From: Diadophis punctatus similis
Lineage: Eukaryota; Chordata; Lepidosauria; Squamata; Dipsadidae
DNA length: 64,000 bases
Direction of reading: 5' to 3'
Assembly (NCBI GenBank): GCA_023053685.1
Contig: JALIGW010000032.1
Coordinates: 2,431,862-2,495,861, forward strand
Positions 1-12,485 of the stretch are shown here, in pieces (positions within the stretch are counted from its first letter, which is position 1; the number at the start of each line of letters is the position of its first letter). The notes beneath the pieces are model-generated. The model did no database searches and was not told the origin of the DNA. It was given only the letters and a program-made list of their open reading frames with translations. The position numbers and the translations under genes were made by a program.

Positions 1-90
1 CCTCCTCCTCCTCCTCCTCCTCTCCTTCTCCTTCTGTCTCCTCCTCCTCCTTGCCCTTCTCTTCCCTCCCCCTCCCCCCTCCTCCTCCTA
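1..90. repeat. (CCT)n-rich polypyrimidine tract
   Basis: Imperfect CCT/TCC trinucleotides with TTC and C-run interruptions. The tract is cut by the window edge, so its full length is unknown. Confidence 0.9.
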
Positions 91-118
91 CATTAATGTG
101 ATTATCCATTTATAAACA

Positions 119-240
119 ATCAATCAGTGATGGAGCTCCCACACCTTCTGAAGGCAAGTTGTTCCATTGGTTGATTGCTCTCACCATTGGAAATGTTATC
201 CTGAGTTCTAGGTTACTTGTCTTCTTGATTACCATATTTT
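119..240 (-). mobile_element. CR1 LINE 3' coding fragment
   Basis: The minus strand matches the C-terminal CR1 ORF2 pattern seen in better copies here (33605-33953, 40154-40865): the stretch that reads RRNFLTVRTINQWN and then PEVV.APSLE in those copies. It is short, degenerate and 5'-truncated. Confidence 0.75.
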
Positions 241-492
241 TCGGAGTATAAGACGCACCTTTCCCCCCCCTAAAAGAGGCTGAAAATTTGGGTGCGTCTT
301 ATACTCCGAATGTAGCTTTTTCGAAGCTTTTTTTTCCAGCCCTAATGAGGTGCTAACCATCTTCCTGGCTCTTCCCAGCTTGTTTTCATTGCTACTCCCT
401 CTGAAAAAGGTTTTTTCAGCCCTAACGACCCCCGACTTTTGAGAAGATTTTCAAGGGGTGAAAAGTCGTCTTATATGCCGGAACATACAGTA
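231..492. mobile_element. MITE-like element with imperfect terminal inverted repeats
   Basis: The left end has TTCGGAGTATAAGACGCACC and the right end has GTCGTCTTATATGCCGGAAC, which are imperfect reverse complements. A second internal inverted copy (GGTGCGTCTTATACTCCGAA, 290-310) pairs almost perfectly with the left end. There is no coding capacity. The family is not identified and no target duplication is clear. Confidence 0.55.
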
Positions 493-710
493 TGTTTTTC
501 TGTCGCATTATCCTGGTGTACCCAAATATGGGAGAAAGCATCACAGCTTTCATTTTTGCCTTTCGGCCCCACTCTGGGACCATCCAGGCAGTTTCTATAG
601 CCGACACACTATCTTCTATATGTGTAGCATTTTTTGCTGATAAATGAAAATAAAGGGAGACTATTATAGATCTATTTTGAGCTACTTAGCTCTCGTCAGA
701 TACCCATACC
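485..710 (+). repeat. Unclassified interspersed repeat
   Basis: The part containing TACCCAAATATGGGAG and CCATCCAGGCAGT recurs in reverse orientation at 39140-39245, so it is dispersed. AATAAAGGGAGACT and a downstream GGGATTTGAA-like motif could be 3'-end or tRNA-like sequence, but the class is unresolved. Confidence 0.4.
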
Positions 711-1386
711 CTTACTGGGATTTGAATATATATATATAACTAGATGCAGCATTCCAAGTGTGATATTCTAAGATCTAAAATAATAGACCGGAAATAAAGT
801 TTGGGCCCATTAATTATGCTTCCTGAGTGAGCATATAAATTCGATGCCACCCAAACATCGCTCAACGATATATATATTTATTTGAAAACTCATTTCTCTG
901 AAGCAGGCCTGCATCAGGCTATTGATTTAGCTATTTCTGTGATTGGACGTGATGGTTTTATGAAAGGCAAGCTATTAACAAACTAAATTGAAAAAAACCA
1001 TGACTCAGGGCTTTTTCAAATGGGTCTGTGGGCGGCTTAAAGATTGGAAAAAAATCTACGTTTAATGGGGCAGTAACCCCCTTTTTTTTCCAATCCATAA
1101 CGCTTCCTTTAAAGGTGGGGGGAGAGATAGAGTATTTTTTAAAAATGCCTGCACCCCGATACGAAGGAATTTCTCATGCTTCAGTGCAAACCAACCAGTC
1201 TTCGCTTCGAATCGATAAAAATGTTAATCCTTTCATTTCAAAGGGTCAGCATTTTGACTGGCATTACGGTCTCGGGTAAAACGAGGTCTCTCGAAAGAGC
1301 AACGCAAACTGGCTTCCACTTTCCTTCTCTTGCATCAGAAGCACTTAGTAAGCAGAAGCTAGCTGCCCTGAGAAATTAAATATTGG
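711..1386. other. No gene; low-complexity and apparently unique sequence
   Basis: AT-rich sequence with a short TATA run. No match to any repeat family recognised elsewhere in the window and no convincing coding frame. Confidence 0.5.
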
Positions 1387-2660
1387 CCAGTTTGGTCTAG
1401 TGGTGAAGGCATCAGGCTAGAAAGCAGGAGACGGTCAGTTATAGTCTTGCGTTAGGCACAAAAGCTGACTGGGTGACTTTGGGCCAATCACCAGGAGACA
1501 GTGAGTTGTAGTCTCACCTCGTGCATGTAAACCTTCTGGGTGACTTTGGGTCAATCACTAGGAGCTGGTAAGTTGTAGTCCACCTGCAACGGACTACACC
1601 TCGTGCACGTCTCACCTCGTGCATGAAAGCCTGCTGGGTGACTTTGGGCTAATCACCAGGCGCTGGTAAGTTGTAGTCCCACTTTAGGCATGAAAGCCTG
1701 CTAGATTACTTTAGGCCAATCACCAGGAGCTGGTGAGTTGCAGTCCACCTTAGGCATGAAAGCCTGCTGGGTGACTTTGGGCTAATCACCAGGAGCTGGT
1801 GAGTTGTTGTGGCCTGCCAGTAGCCCATGCCACTGATAGCGGATCCCGTTCGAGAGGAGACCGACTTGGTGATGTGCCAGCTTATGAACTTATGCCAACT
1901 GTTATTGATGACTAATTAACAGTTGAGCTTTTGCAAGCAAAGACTGCCTTTTGGTGTGTGCATATGTGTGACCTCTACTAAGACAGTTATTAGTAGTCGG
2001 TTATTGATTAAAATAAGTTCGAACAAACTGTGTGTTTGGTACGTTCTTAGCTGGGGCAGAACAGTAGTCCTGTCTTAGGCATGAAAGCCTGCTGGGTGAC
2101 TTTGGGCCAATCACCAGGATCTGGTAAGTTGTAGTCCTGCCTTAGGCATGAAAGCCTGCTAGATTAATTTGGGCCAATCACCAGGAGCTGGTAAATTGTA
2201 GTCCTGCCTTAGGCATGAAAGCCTGCTGAATTACTTTGGGCCAATCACCAGGAGCTGGTAAGTTGTAGTCCCGCCTTAGGCATGAAAGCCTGCTAGATTA
2301 CTTTGGACCAATCACCAGGAGCTGGTAAGTTGTAGTCCCGCCTTAGGCATGAAAGCCTGCTAGATTACTTCAGGCCAATCACCAGGAGCTGGTAAGTTGT
2401 AGTCCCGCCTTAGGCATGAAAGCCTGCTGGGTGACTTCAGGCCAATCACTAGGAGCTGGTGAGTTGTAGTCTCATTGTAGCCATACAAGCCAGATGGGTG
2501 ACTTTGGGCCCATCACGTTCTCTCTCAGCCCCAATTCACTAGCCAGGAATGTTGTTGTGGGAATTAAGAGGAGGAAGATATGTTGGATACATTTATCACC
2601 TTGAGTTATTTGTAAAAATAATAAAGATGGGATATAAACAAACGGACAAAGAAATAAAAT
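1387..2660 (+). mobile_element. tRNA-like SINE with internal 67-bp tandem expansion
   Basis: It starts with a box-A-like segment (GGTCTAGTGGTGAAGGC, about 1393). A unit then repeats with TAGGCATGAAAGCCTGCT, GACTTTGGGCCAATCACC and AGTTGTAGTCC. Successive GTAGTCC boxes at 2131, 2198 and 2265 are exactly 67 bp apart. The array ends in a SINE-like 3' region (2498-2660) with CTTGAGTTATTTGTAAAAAT and GGGATATAAACAAA. A 259-bp LTR-like insert (1805-2063) interrupts one unit. An ordinary SINE would carry a single unit. Confidence 0.75.
1805..2063 (+). mobile_element. Solo-LTR-like insert, internally deleted
   Basis: Starts TGTTGTGGCCTGCC and ends GGGGCAGAACA, as in the 572-bp copy at 62890-63461 (TGTTGTGGCCCGCC to GGGGACAGAACA). 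Both share AGTTATTAG.AG.GGTT and TTAAA.AAGTTCG internally. The TG...CA ends suggest a solo LTR. It splits a 67-bp SINE unit, but a 5-bp target duplication is not clear here. Confidence 0.6.
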
Positions 2661-2957
2661 TCCAATCTGGCCTGGATCACCAGCATTTTCCTGCTATTTC
2701 ATGATGGTAGAATTGTGAATCAAAACTTTTCTTGATTTTTTTAAAAGGGAAATCAGATCTACTATGAACTCTGTGTGTTTGCGTGTGTGCGTTGTTTGGT
2801 TTTGCTCCTGGTGTGCCCATTGACTTTTATTCTATTATTAGAATTATACTGCAAAAGTAAAAGAGACACGAAAACCTTAAATGGAACCTTAGCCCCAAGG
2901 AAAACTGACTTCCCTGGTAAACTTTAATTCAATTTGGTGCCTTAGAGTCAAATCTCA
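2661..2957. other. No gene; unique sequence
   Basis: AT-rich sequence with a short GTGTGT run near 2768. Nothing recognised. Confidence 0.5.
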
Positions 2958-3180
2958 TTCTTCTTCTTCTCCTTCTCCTTCTCCTTCTCCTTCTCCTTCT
3001 CCTTCTCCTTCTCCTTCTCCTTCTCCTTCTCCTTCTCCTTCTCCTTCTCCTTCTCCTTCTCCTTCTCCTTCTCCTTCTCCTTCTCCTTCTCCTTCTCCTT
3101 CTCCTTCTCCTTCTTCTTCTTCTTCTTCTTCTTCTTCTTCTTCTTCTTCTTCTTCTTCTTCTTCTTCTTCTTCTTCTTCT
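2958..3180. repeat. (TTCTCC)n then (TTC)n array
   Basis: Hexamer TTCTCC runs to about 3110, then pure TTC to 3180. The minus strand is all purine, and the Glu/Gly frame across it is a by-product of the repeat. Confidence 0.97.
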
Positions 3181-3606
3181 GCTCTATTATGGTGTTTTAC
3201 CTCCCTCCCCTGCTCACAAGCTGACATTTGAGTTTTGAGTGGAAAGCTCACATCTCGTTATTTCTGAAACTAAAAATGTTATCTCCATCTTGTAGGTTGA
3301 AGATGAAAGCAGAGGCCTCCGTTGCTCCTGGAAAGAAACCAATTGTTATAATTCTCCCTTTCATTTCAGTGCTGTTTTTCATCTCGATACAATCTAGGGC
3401 CTTTTCTTTTTGTATTTACAGTACAGTCTTTTGGGGCCGAGCGGGAGGAAGGAGGGATAGAAATGGAGAAGTTCTTCTTCAAAAGGAGTGAGTCAAAAGG
3501 GCCTGGATTGGTTTGGACAACTCAATATTTATTTTGTGGTTGTGGGTAGAAGACCTTGGAGACAATGCACACGGGTTCCCTATAAATATACAAAAAGGCA
3601 AATGTC
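3181..3606. other. No gene; unique sequence
   Basis: No repeat family or plausible coding frame recognised between the TTC array and the Penelope-like fragment. Confidence 0.45.
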
Positions 3607-3735
3607 TATGCAAATTCTCCACCATCCAGGTCATGGTTGGCCCAAAGGTGCTTGTTTCAAGAGGCAACTGGACTTTCTGGTTTTTCTTTGAAGACGTTTC
3701 ACTTCTCATCCAAGAAGCTTCTTCAGCTCTGAGTG
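3607..3735 (+). repeat. Penelope-like repeat fragment with hammerhead-like core
   Basis: Contains CCAAAGGTGCTTGTTTC and GAAGACGTTTCACTTCTC, then CCAAGAAGCTTCTTCAG, shared with 19661-20090, 59140-60255 and 60275-60660. On the minus strand it reads CTGAAGA, a 6-bp stem-loop, then GAAACGTC. The Penelope assignment is an inference from this motif. Confidence 0.5.
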
Positions 3736-3772
3736 CCTCTAAGATAAGTGCCTCTAAGAAAAGGCATTTTGG

Positions 3773-4235
3773 GGTAGGGGTTAAGTTGCTGGCCTAGAAG
3801 CAAGTGTGAGTTCTAGTCTCACTTTAGGTATGAAAGTCAGTTGGGTGACTTTGGGCCAATCGCCAGGAGATGGTGAATTCTAGTCCTGCCATAAGCATGA
3901 AAGTTGATTGGATGATTTTGGGCCAGTCGCCAGGAGATGGTGAATTATAGTCCTGCCATAAGCATGAAAGTTGATTGGATGATTTTGGGCCAATCGCCAG
4001 GAGATGGTGAATTATATTCCTGCCATAGACATGAAAGTCAGTTGGGTGACTTTGGGTCAATCACTAGGAGATAGTGAGCTCTAGTCCTGCCTTAAGCAGG
4101 AAAGCTGGTTGGGAGACTTTGGGCCAATCACCAGGAGATGGTGAATTCTAGTTCTGCCTTAAGCAGGAAAGCTGGCTGGGTGACTTTGGGCCAATCACCA
4201 GGAGACAGTGAGTTCTAATTCCATCTTATGCTATG
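3773..4235 (+). mobile_element. tRNA-like SINE with 67-bp tandem units (second locus)
   Basis: Head resembles box A (GGGGTTAAGTTGCTGGCC). About seven units follow, carrying GACTTTGGGCCAATC.CC and GTGAATTCTAGTCC. GGTGAATT boxes at 3872 and 3939 are 67 bp apart. The array stops without a SINE 3' tail. Confidence 0.72.
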
Positions 4236-4479
4236 AGGTATAGTTGCAGATATCAATTCAGCCCGCTGAACTCAAGGAATTCCTATTTCTGGGAAACATA
4301 ACAGGGAATTGGGGCTTATATGTCTGAGAGAGAAGACTTGAAAATGAAAGCCAGATGCAGTATTCTGTGTGTGCTCTTACTAAGACCTTATAAGATGGTA
4401 CTGGTATTTCACATAATATATGTGCATTTTCCTTTTTAATGAAATTATTTTTGTTTTTTCTCCCATTTACTTTATTTAT

Positions 4480-5125
4480 TTACTATATTTACTTATTTTT
4501 GTCAAGTACGTGTTGGTAATATACATAGATATAACATTGTTTATATACATAAGATGGGTACTGATAAGCGGGAACATTAGGACAGGGACAGTAGGCACGC
4601 TGGTGCACTTATGCACGCCCCTTACTGACCTCTTAGGAATCGGGTGAGGTCAACAGTGGACAGTCTAAGGGTAACGTTTTGGGGGTTTGGTGACGAAACC
4701 ACAGAGTCAGGTAGTGAGTTCCAGGCATTTACCACTCTGTTGCTAAAGTCATATTTTCTACAGTCAAGTTTGGAGCAGTTCACTTTGAGTTTGTATCTGT
4801 TGTGTGCTCGTGTATTGTTGTGGTTGAAGCTGAAGTAGTCATTGACAGGAAGGACATTGTAGCAGATAATTTTATGAGCTATGCTTAGGTTGTGCCGAAG
4901 GCGACATAGTTCTAAGCTTTCTAAGCCCAGGATTTCAAGTCTGGTTGCGTAAGGTATTCTGTTGCGAGTAGAAGAGTGGAGGACTCTTCTCGTAAAGTAT
5001 CTCTGGACACTTTCTAATGTATTTATGTCCGATATGCAGTGCGGGTTCCAGATAGATGAGCTGTATTCAAGGATTGGTCTGGCGAATGTTTTGTATGCTC
5101 TGGTTAGTAGTACTTAGTAGTACTT
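4480..5125 (-). mobile_element. CR1-group LINE, 5'-truncated (family B)
   Basis: Minus-strand frame gives the reverse transcriptase C-terminus seen at 13655-14120 (LKLNHNN.R.., KVNRSKLDC, DFSN, then DSVVSSPNP). The 3' UTR carries the conserved GGCGTGCATAAG-type block with CCTGTCCTAATGTTC. Frame breaks are present. Assignment to CR1/L2-type clades rests on the protein pattern; the exact clade is not settled. Confidence 0.75.
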
Positions 5126-5209
5126 TTGTTCTGTTCTTGTTTCTTTTCTTGTCTGTTTCATTTTCTATTGTTGTATTTTAATTTTTAAAAGAAATCTTTT
5201 TTGTATATG

Positions 5210-5676
<467 letters not shown>

Positions 5677-5764
<88 letters not shown>
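5677..5764. repeat. (AT)n microsatellite
   Basis: About 88 bp of uninterrupted AT dinucleotides. Confidence 0.97.
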
Positions 5765-5765
<1 letters not shown>

Positions 5766-6239
5766 TTTTTTTGCATCCCAAAACAAACTTAGTCCAGCCC
5801 CTCTTCATTCTGTAGACGGCACAAAAAAAATTGCAATCTACTTTAAGCTCTCTGTGAATAGACGGTGCACTTAAAAAGAAAAAGGGATTAAAGCGCCTTT
5901 CCTTAATTACTTAGTATAATTCCGAGGAGAGCCACATACAGATCAAATAGTTATAAGAGCCGGGTGGGATTGGTTGAGAGCAAAGCTCTGGCGAACTAGC
6001 AGTTTCCTAGGCTTCAGAGATGAGACAATGCCGAGGAACCAGAGTCCAAAAGAAAAAGGTGGTAACCAAATTTGGTGGGGATGATATTAAATACTGTAGA
6101 ACTGTTGAGGTATGGAGATGACTTAGCTGAACGTTCTTTCAAAAATTGTAAACGAGACAGTGGTTTTCTTCTTTAACCTAGACACCTTTGTGGTTTAGGT
6201 TTTTCTTCTAGCAGGATTTTTTCCACTGGATGTTGTCTG
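5765..6239. other. No gene; unique sequence
   Basis: Nothing recognised. No long frame on either strand. Confidence 0.45.
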
Positions 6240-7051
6240 CCACAGGACAACAAATGCTCTGTCCTACACATTGGCAAAAAGAATCAGAATACAAAATACA
6301 AACTTGGAGGAAACAAACTTGTAGATGACCCTCACTCTGTTAAAGACCTTGGAGTACTCATATCCAATGACCTAAGTGCTAGAGCCCACTGTAACAACAT
6401 TGCCAAAAAGGCACTAAGAGTTGTTAATCTAATCTTGCGTAGCTTCTTCTTTGGCAACATTACATTGCTAACCAGAGCATACAAAACATTTGTTAGACCA
6501 ATTCTGGAATACAGCTCACCTGTCTGGAACCCGCACTGCATATCAGACATAAATACAATCGAGAGAGTCCAGAAATATTTCACAAGAAGAGTCCTTCACT
6601 CCTCCGTTCACAACAAAATACCTTATTCCACCAGACTTGAAATACTGGGATTAGACAATTTACAACTACGTCGCCTCCGATCTGATCTAAATGTAGTTCA
6701 TAAAATCATATAGCAAAATGTCCTTCCTGTTAATGACTACTTCAGCTTCAACCGCAACAATACACGAGCACGTAATAGATTCAAACTAAATGTAAAGCGT
6801 TCCAAACTCGACTGCAGAAAATACAACTTCAGCAACAGAGTGATCAATGCCTAGAATACACTACCTGACTCTGTGGTTTCTTCCCCAAACCCCAAAAACT
6901 TTAACCTTAGACTGTCTACAGTCAACCTCTCCCCACTTTTAAGAGGTCTGTAAGGGGCGTGCATAAGCGCACCACTGTGCCTACCGTCCCTGTCCTACTG
7001 TCCTATTTTAATTATGTTTATACAAACTACTACTATCCTATACATGTTTGA
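6240..7051 (+). mobile_element. CR1-group LINE, 5'-truncated, with nonsense mutations (family B)
   Basis: Frames read CSVLHIGKKN, then DLGVLISNDLSARAHCNNIA, then FVRPILEYSSPVWNPH and YSTRLEILGLDNLQLRRLR: the distal reverse transcriptase and thumb region of CR1/L2-type LINEs. A TAG at 6711-6713 replaces the Cys codon present in the copy at 13655. The 3' UTR ends ACATGTTTGACAAATAAATA and continues as a microsatellite. Confidence 0.85.
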
Positions 7052-7187
7052 CAAATAAATAAATAAATAAATAAATAAATACATACATACATACATACAT
7101 ACATACATACATAAATACATAAATAAATACACAAACAAACAAACAAACAAACAAACAAACAAACAAACAAACAAACAAACAAACAAA

Positions 7188-7218
<31 letters not shown>

Positions 7219-7221
7219 ATT
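7052..7221. repeat. Compound (AAAT)(ACAT)(AAAC)(AAAT) array
   Basis: It continues directly from the AAATAAAT tail of the LINE that ends at 7051, so it looks seeded by that tail. Four successive 4-bp motifs differ by one base. Confidence 0.95.
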
Positions 7222-7282
7222 CTGTGGTTGGTTGAAGGGCTTGAAGATCCCTGTATGTCTAGCATACTCATTAGCAACATTT

Positions 7283-8422
7283 TCTTTCAGACTTCAGCAA
7301 GGCATTCGACCAAGTGGACCCCAACCTACTTCTTGGTAAGCTAGAAAAAAGTGAGATAGATAGCCTCAGATGGATTTGTAACTGGCTGACAAATCATAGA
7401 GTAGTCCTTAATGGTACTATGTCTACATGGAGGGAAGTAAGCAGTGGAGTATCACAAGGTTCTTTCTTCGGCCCAGTACTCTTCACCATCTTCATAAATG
7501 ACTTAGATGAGGGAATAGAAGGGGAACTTACCAAATTTGCAGATGACACTAATCTGGTAGGAATAGCTAACACCCTAGAAGATAGGCTGAAGATCCAGAT
7601 GGATCTTGACAGACTTGAACACTGGGCCCTATCTAACAAAATGAAATTAAATGTAGAGAAAAGTAAAGTCCTACACTGAGGTAAGAAAAACCAAAAAATG
7701 CCCATATAGATTGGGAGAAACCAGACTTAATAGCAGTAACCATGAGAGGGATCTTGGAGTCTTAGTGGACAGCCAATTAAATATGAGTCAACAGTGTGTG
7801 GCGGCAGCCAAAAAAAACCTAATGCAATCCTAAATTGCATTAACAGAGGGATTCAATCCAGATCACGTGAGGTACTAATACCACACTATAAAGCCTTAGA
7901 AAAATCACACCTAGAGTACTGCATCCAGTTTTGGTCACCATACTATAGAAAAAAGATGTTGAGACGCTGGGAAGAATGTAGAGAAGAGCAACAAAGATGA
8001 TTAGGGGACTGAAGACTAAAACATACGAAGAACGGTTGCAGGAACTGGGCATGGTTAGTCTAGCGAAGAGAAGGACCAGGGGTGACATGATAGCAGTCTT
8101 CCAATACTTGAGGGGCTGCCACAGAAAGCAAGGGTCAAGCTATTTTCCAAAGCACCCAAAGGCCAGACAAGGAATAATGGATGGAAACTGATCAAGGAGA
8201 GATTCAAGCTAGAAATAAGGAGAAATTTTGTGACACTGAGAACAATCAACCAATGGAACAGAAGTTGTTTTCAGAAGTTGTGGGAACTTCATCACTGGAA
8301 GTTTTCAAGAAGAGGCTCGACTGCCATCTATCAGAAATGGTATAGGGTCTCCTGCTTGGGTGGAAGGTTGGACTAGATGACCTACAAGGTACCTTCCAAC
8401 TCTGTTATTCTGTTCTGTTCTG
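7283..8422 (+). mobile_element. CR1 LINE, 5'-truncated reverse transcriptase and 3' UTR
   Basis: Starts DFSKAFDQVDPNLLLGKLEK, then SGVSQGSFFGPVLFTIFIND and the catalytic LTKFADDTNLVG (within 7314-7679), followed by REVLIPHYKALEKSHLEYC and [17 protein letters not shown]. This is the CR1 order from mid-RT to C-terminus, with stops and frameshifts after 7679. The 3' end has GGACTAGATGACCTACAAGG and CCTTCCAACTC, then TTCTG repeats. Non-functional. Confidence 0.92.
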
Positions 8423-8840
8423 TTTTTTCTTCTTGGAAACGTCCAGTGATGGAGCACCCACAGCTTCTGAAGGCAAGTTGTTCCACTGGTTAATTGTTCT
8501 CACTGTTAGATAATTCCTCCTTAGCTCTACATTGCTTCTGTCTTTGATGAGTTTCCATCTATTGTTTCTTGTCTTGCCTTCTGGTGTTTTGGACAATGGG
8601 TTGACTCCCTCTTCTTTGTGGCAGCCCCTCGAATATTGGAACACTGCTCCCATGTCAATCCTAGTCCTTCTTTTCACTAGACTAGACAATCCCAATTCCT
8701 CTAAAGGTTCTTTGTATGTTTTAGCCTCCATCGCCCTAATCACCTTTGTTGCTGTTCTCTGCACTCTTTCCAGAATCTCAACATCTTTGTTTTTATATTA
8801 TGTTGACAAAAACTGGATGCAGTATTCCGAGTGTGGCTGC
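8423..8840 (-). mobile_element. CR1 LINE C-terminal fragment, inverted against its neighbour
   Basis: Minus strand reads ATKVIRAMEAKTYKEPLEEL, KRRTRIDMGAVFQYSRG and RRNYLTVRTINQWNNLPSE. It abuts the 3' tail of the plus-strand CR1 at 8422 with no spacer, giving two inverted copies of the same roughly 400-bp region. Confidence 0.9.
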
Positions 8841-8976
8841 ACAAAAGGAAACACCTTTAAAAAATGAAAGCTGCAAAAAGTAACATTGGAGGCAGCTGAT
8901 TTATCTCCAAAGGAACTCACAATATTGGATCTTAACAAAGATAAGTTGGTGTTTAGCATTCAGCAAAGGGGTACTG

Positions 8977-9912
<936 letters not shown>

Positions 9913-10630
9913 TCCCTTCCTTCCTTCCTTCCTTCCTTCCTTCCTTCCTTCCTTCCTTCCTTCCTTCCTTCCTTCCTTCCTTCCTTCCTTCCTTCCATCC
10001 CACCTCTTTATCCTTCCTCTTTCCTTCCTTCCTTCCTATCTTCCTTCCTTCCTTCCATCCATCCTTCTGTCCCACCTTTATCCTTCCTTCCTTCCTTCCT
10101 TCCTTCCTTCCTTCCTTCCTTCCTTCCATCCTTCTGTCCCATCTCTTTATCCTTCCTTCCTTCTGTCCCACCTCTTTATCCTTCCTCTTTCCATCTTTCC
10201 TTCCTTCCTTCCTTCTATCCCACCTCTTTATCCTTCCTCTTTCCTTCCTTCCTTCCTTCCTTCCTTCCTTCCTTCCTTCTGTCCCACCTCTTTATCCTTC
10301 CTTCCTTCCTTCCTTCCTTCCTTCCTTCCTTCCTTCCTTCCTTCTGTCTCACCTCTTTATCCATCCTCTTTCCTTCCTTCCTTCCTTCCTTCCTTCCTTC
10401 CTTCCTTCCTTCCTTCCTTCCTTCCTTCTGTCCCACCTCTTTATCCTTCCTTCCTTCCTTCCTTCCTTCCTTCCTTCCTTCCTTCCTTCCTTCCTTCCTT
10501 CCTTCCTTCCTTCTGTCTCACCTCTTTATCCATCCTCTTTCCTTCCTTCCTTCCTTCCTTCCTTCCTTCCTTCCTTCCTTCCTTCCTTCCTTCCTTCCTT
10601 CCTTCTTTCCTTCCTTCCTTCCTTCCTTCC
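9913..10630. repeat. (CCTT)n array with interspersed CACCTCTTTATCC modules
   Basis: CCTT tetramers are punctuated about nine times by TCTGTCCCACCTCTTTATCC or close variants. The variant TCTGTCTCACCTCTTTATCC occurs twice (about 10345 and 10514) behind similar blocks, showing internal duplication. Long Phe-Leu-Pro-Ser frames on the plus strand are repeat translations. Confidence 0.95.
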
Positions 10631-11207
10631 TGGGAGGGCATCATTGTATAAAGGGTCCATTTCAAAATTCTTCTGTCCTTGCTATGGTTCTATGTAGCCC
10701 TTCCTTCCTTTCCTTTTGAAAGTAACAATTTGGCTCAGCTGGGTGTCCCCTCTGAGTCATTTCCTTCCTGAACCCCATCAGAGAATTCGAAAAGTGAGAA
10801 ACGCATAACAGCAGATTGTTGCCATTGAAAGCCTCTTTTCCGTGGTCCACTGTGATTAAAATCCAATTTAGGGTCTGCATTTTAATCTGAGATTAATGAA
10901 TTAACCTATTCATCACTCTGATTAATGCTTTGAGGCCAAATTCTAATCCATTATTTCTGCTCTTGTTAGTGGCAAAGCATCAATTCCATCTGCATAGGGT
11001 ATACAAAATGGAGATATTGATGATTGGCGGCTGTTTATTTGGACTTGTTGAAAGTCCTGTCAAAAGTTTCATGGCATATAGCCTATCCTCTCTCGTGTGG
11101 TCTTTGCAAAAACAATGAGCATTCCCCCCACAAATTTATGCATTAATTTTGCTATTTAGAAGAGCAGCCACAACAGGTGGCCTACTCAGTGGCTACAATG
11201 GGTCCAG
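10631..11207. other. Unique sequence, no gene seen
   Basis: Contains TAAT-rich stretches (AATCTGAGATTAATGAATTA near 10885) but no coding frame or known repeat. Confidence 0.4.
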
Positions 11208-11369
11208 ACAAGACCCAGATGGTAGAACTTAACTTATATACCACTTCACAGGGCTTTGCAGCCCTCTCTAAGCAGTTTACAGAGTCAGCGTACTGCCCCC
11301 AACAATCTGGGTCCTCATTTTATTGACCTTGGAAGGATGGAAGGCTGAGTCAATCTTAAGCCAGCCAGT

Positions 11370-11372
<3 letters not shown>
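11208..11372 (-). mobile_element. tRNA-derived SINE, 3' half
   Basis: Minus strand reads AGTCAGCCTTCCATCC-type sequence, then GGACCCAGATTGTTGGGGGC, TAAACTGCTTAGAGAGGGCT and GTGGTATATAAG. It matches the fuller copies at 20355, 33955 and 54266. The tRNA-like head is lost where the GA array begins. Confidence 0.8.
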
Positions 11373-11373
<1 letters not shown>

Positions 11374-11453
<80 letters not shown>

Positions 11454-11700
11454 CAGAGACAGAGAGAGACAGAGAGAGAGAGAAGAAGAAGAAGAAGAAG
11501 AAGAAGAAGAAGAAGAAGAAGAAGAAGAAGAAGAAGAAGAAGAAGAAGAAGAAGAAGAAGAAGAAGAAGAAGAAGAAGAAGAAGAAGAAGATAGATGGAC
11601 AGGCAGATAGATGATAGTAGGTAGGTAGGTAGGTAGGTAGGTAGGGAGGTAGGTAGGTTGGATGGATGGATGGATGATAGACAGACCGACAGGCAGACAG
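11374..11700. repeat. Compound (GA)n, (GACA), (GAA)n, (GTAG)n, (GATG)n array
   Basis: GA to about 11433, AGAC-type units to 11480, GAA to 11590, then GATA, GTAG, GATG and ACAG tetramers. Each block differs from the next by one base. Confidence 0.95.
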
Positions 11701-11838
11701 TGAAAAAAGTGACATGATCATTTTTCATTCTTATAACCTTTCCACTATTCCCATGGTCACATAATCAGGATTAAACTCCTGGAGTGAGCAACGAGTAAGC
11801 TTTCAATACTGCATTATAGCAACTGCACCATCACAGCT

Positions 11839-11887
11839 AGGAAGGAAGGAAGGGAGGGAGGGAGGGAGGGAGGGAGGGAGGGAGGGA
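11839..11887. repeat. (GGAA)(GGGA)n microsatellite
   Basis: A short GGAA run, then GGGA tetramers. Confidence 0.93.
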
Positions 11888-11999
11888 TAACAATAGCACT
11901 TAGACTTACAGTATATACCTTATATAAATGGTCACAAGTCACTTTTTTCAGTGCTGTTCTAATGTTGGTCAGCAAATGAATACTTATAAATTGAGATAT

Positions 12000-12073
12000 A
12001 TCTATATCTATCTATCTATCTATCTATCATCTATCTATCATCTATCTATCTATCAATCATCTATCTATCTATC

Positions 12074-12139
<66 letters not shown>

Positions 12140-12162
12140 TATCATCTATCATCTATCTATCA

Positions 12163-12220
<58 letters not shown>

Positions 12221-12262
12221 AGCTCATTTGTCTGCTGCCTGTGTTTCTGTCTGTCTATCTAT
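12000..12262. repeat. Compound (TCTA)n, (TTTC)n, (TGTC)n array
   Basis: TCTA units with ATC interruptions, a TTTC block at about 12096-12138, then TGTC (GACA on the other strand) to about 12216. GATA/GACA class on the minus strand. Confidence 0.95.
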
Positions 12263-12485
12263 CTACCTTGAGCACCAAGGAGCCCTTTCAGCAGCTCTTG
12301 TTAAGAATGTCTGCCTGATTTAACATTATTCTCATGTTAAGGGTTACACAATGGCTGAGACCTAAATAGTAATGGGAAACATCATTCCCTTAATTTTTTT
12401 TTCCACCCCTGCATAAACAGTTCATACCTGCTACTTATTCGACAGAGAAACGAGCCCCCTGGAATAACGTTGAAGCAAATGTGAT

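Noticed and set aside
1387..2500. CRISPR-like regularly spaced repeats (67-bp and 50-bp arrays)
   Set aside because: Units are head-to-tail with no unique spacers, and the context is a vertebrate SINE and a LINE 5' region.
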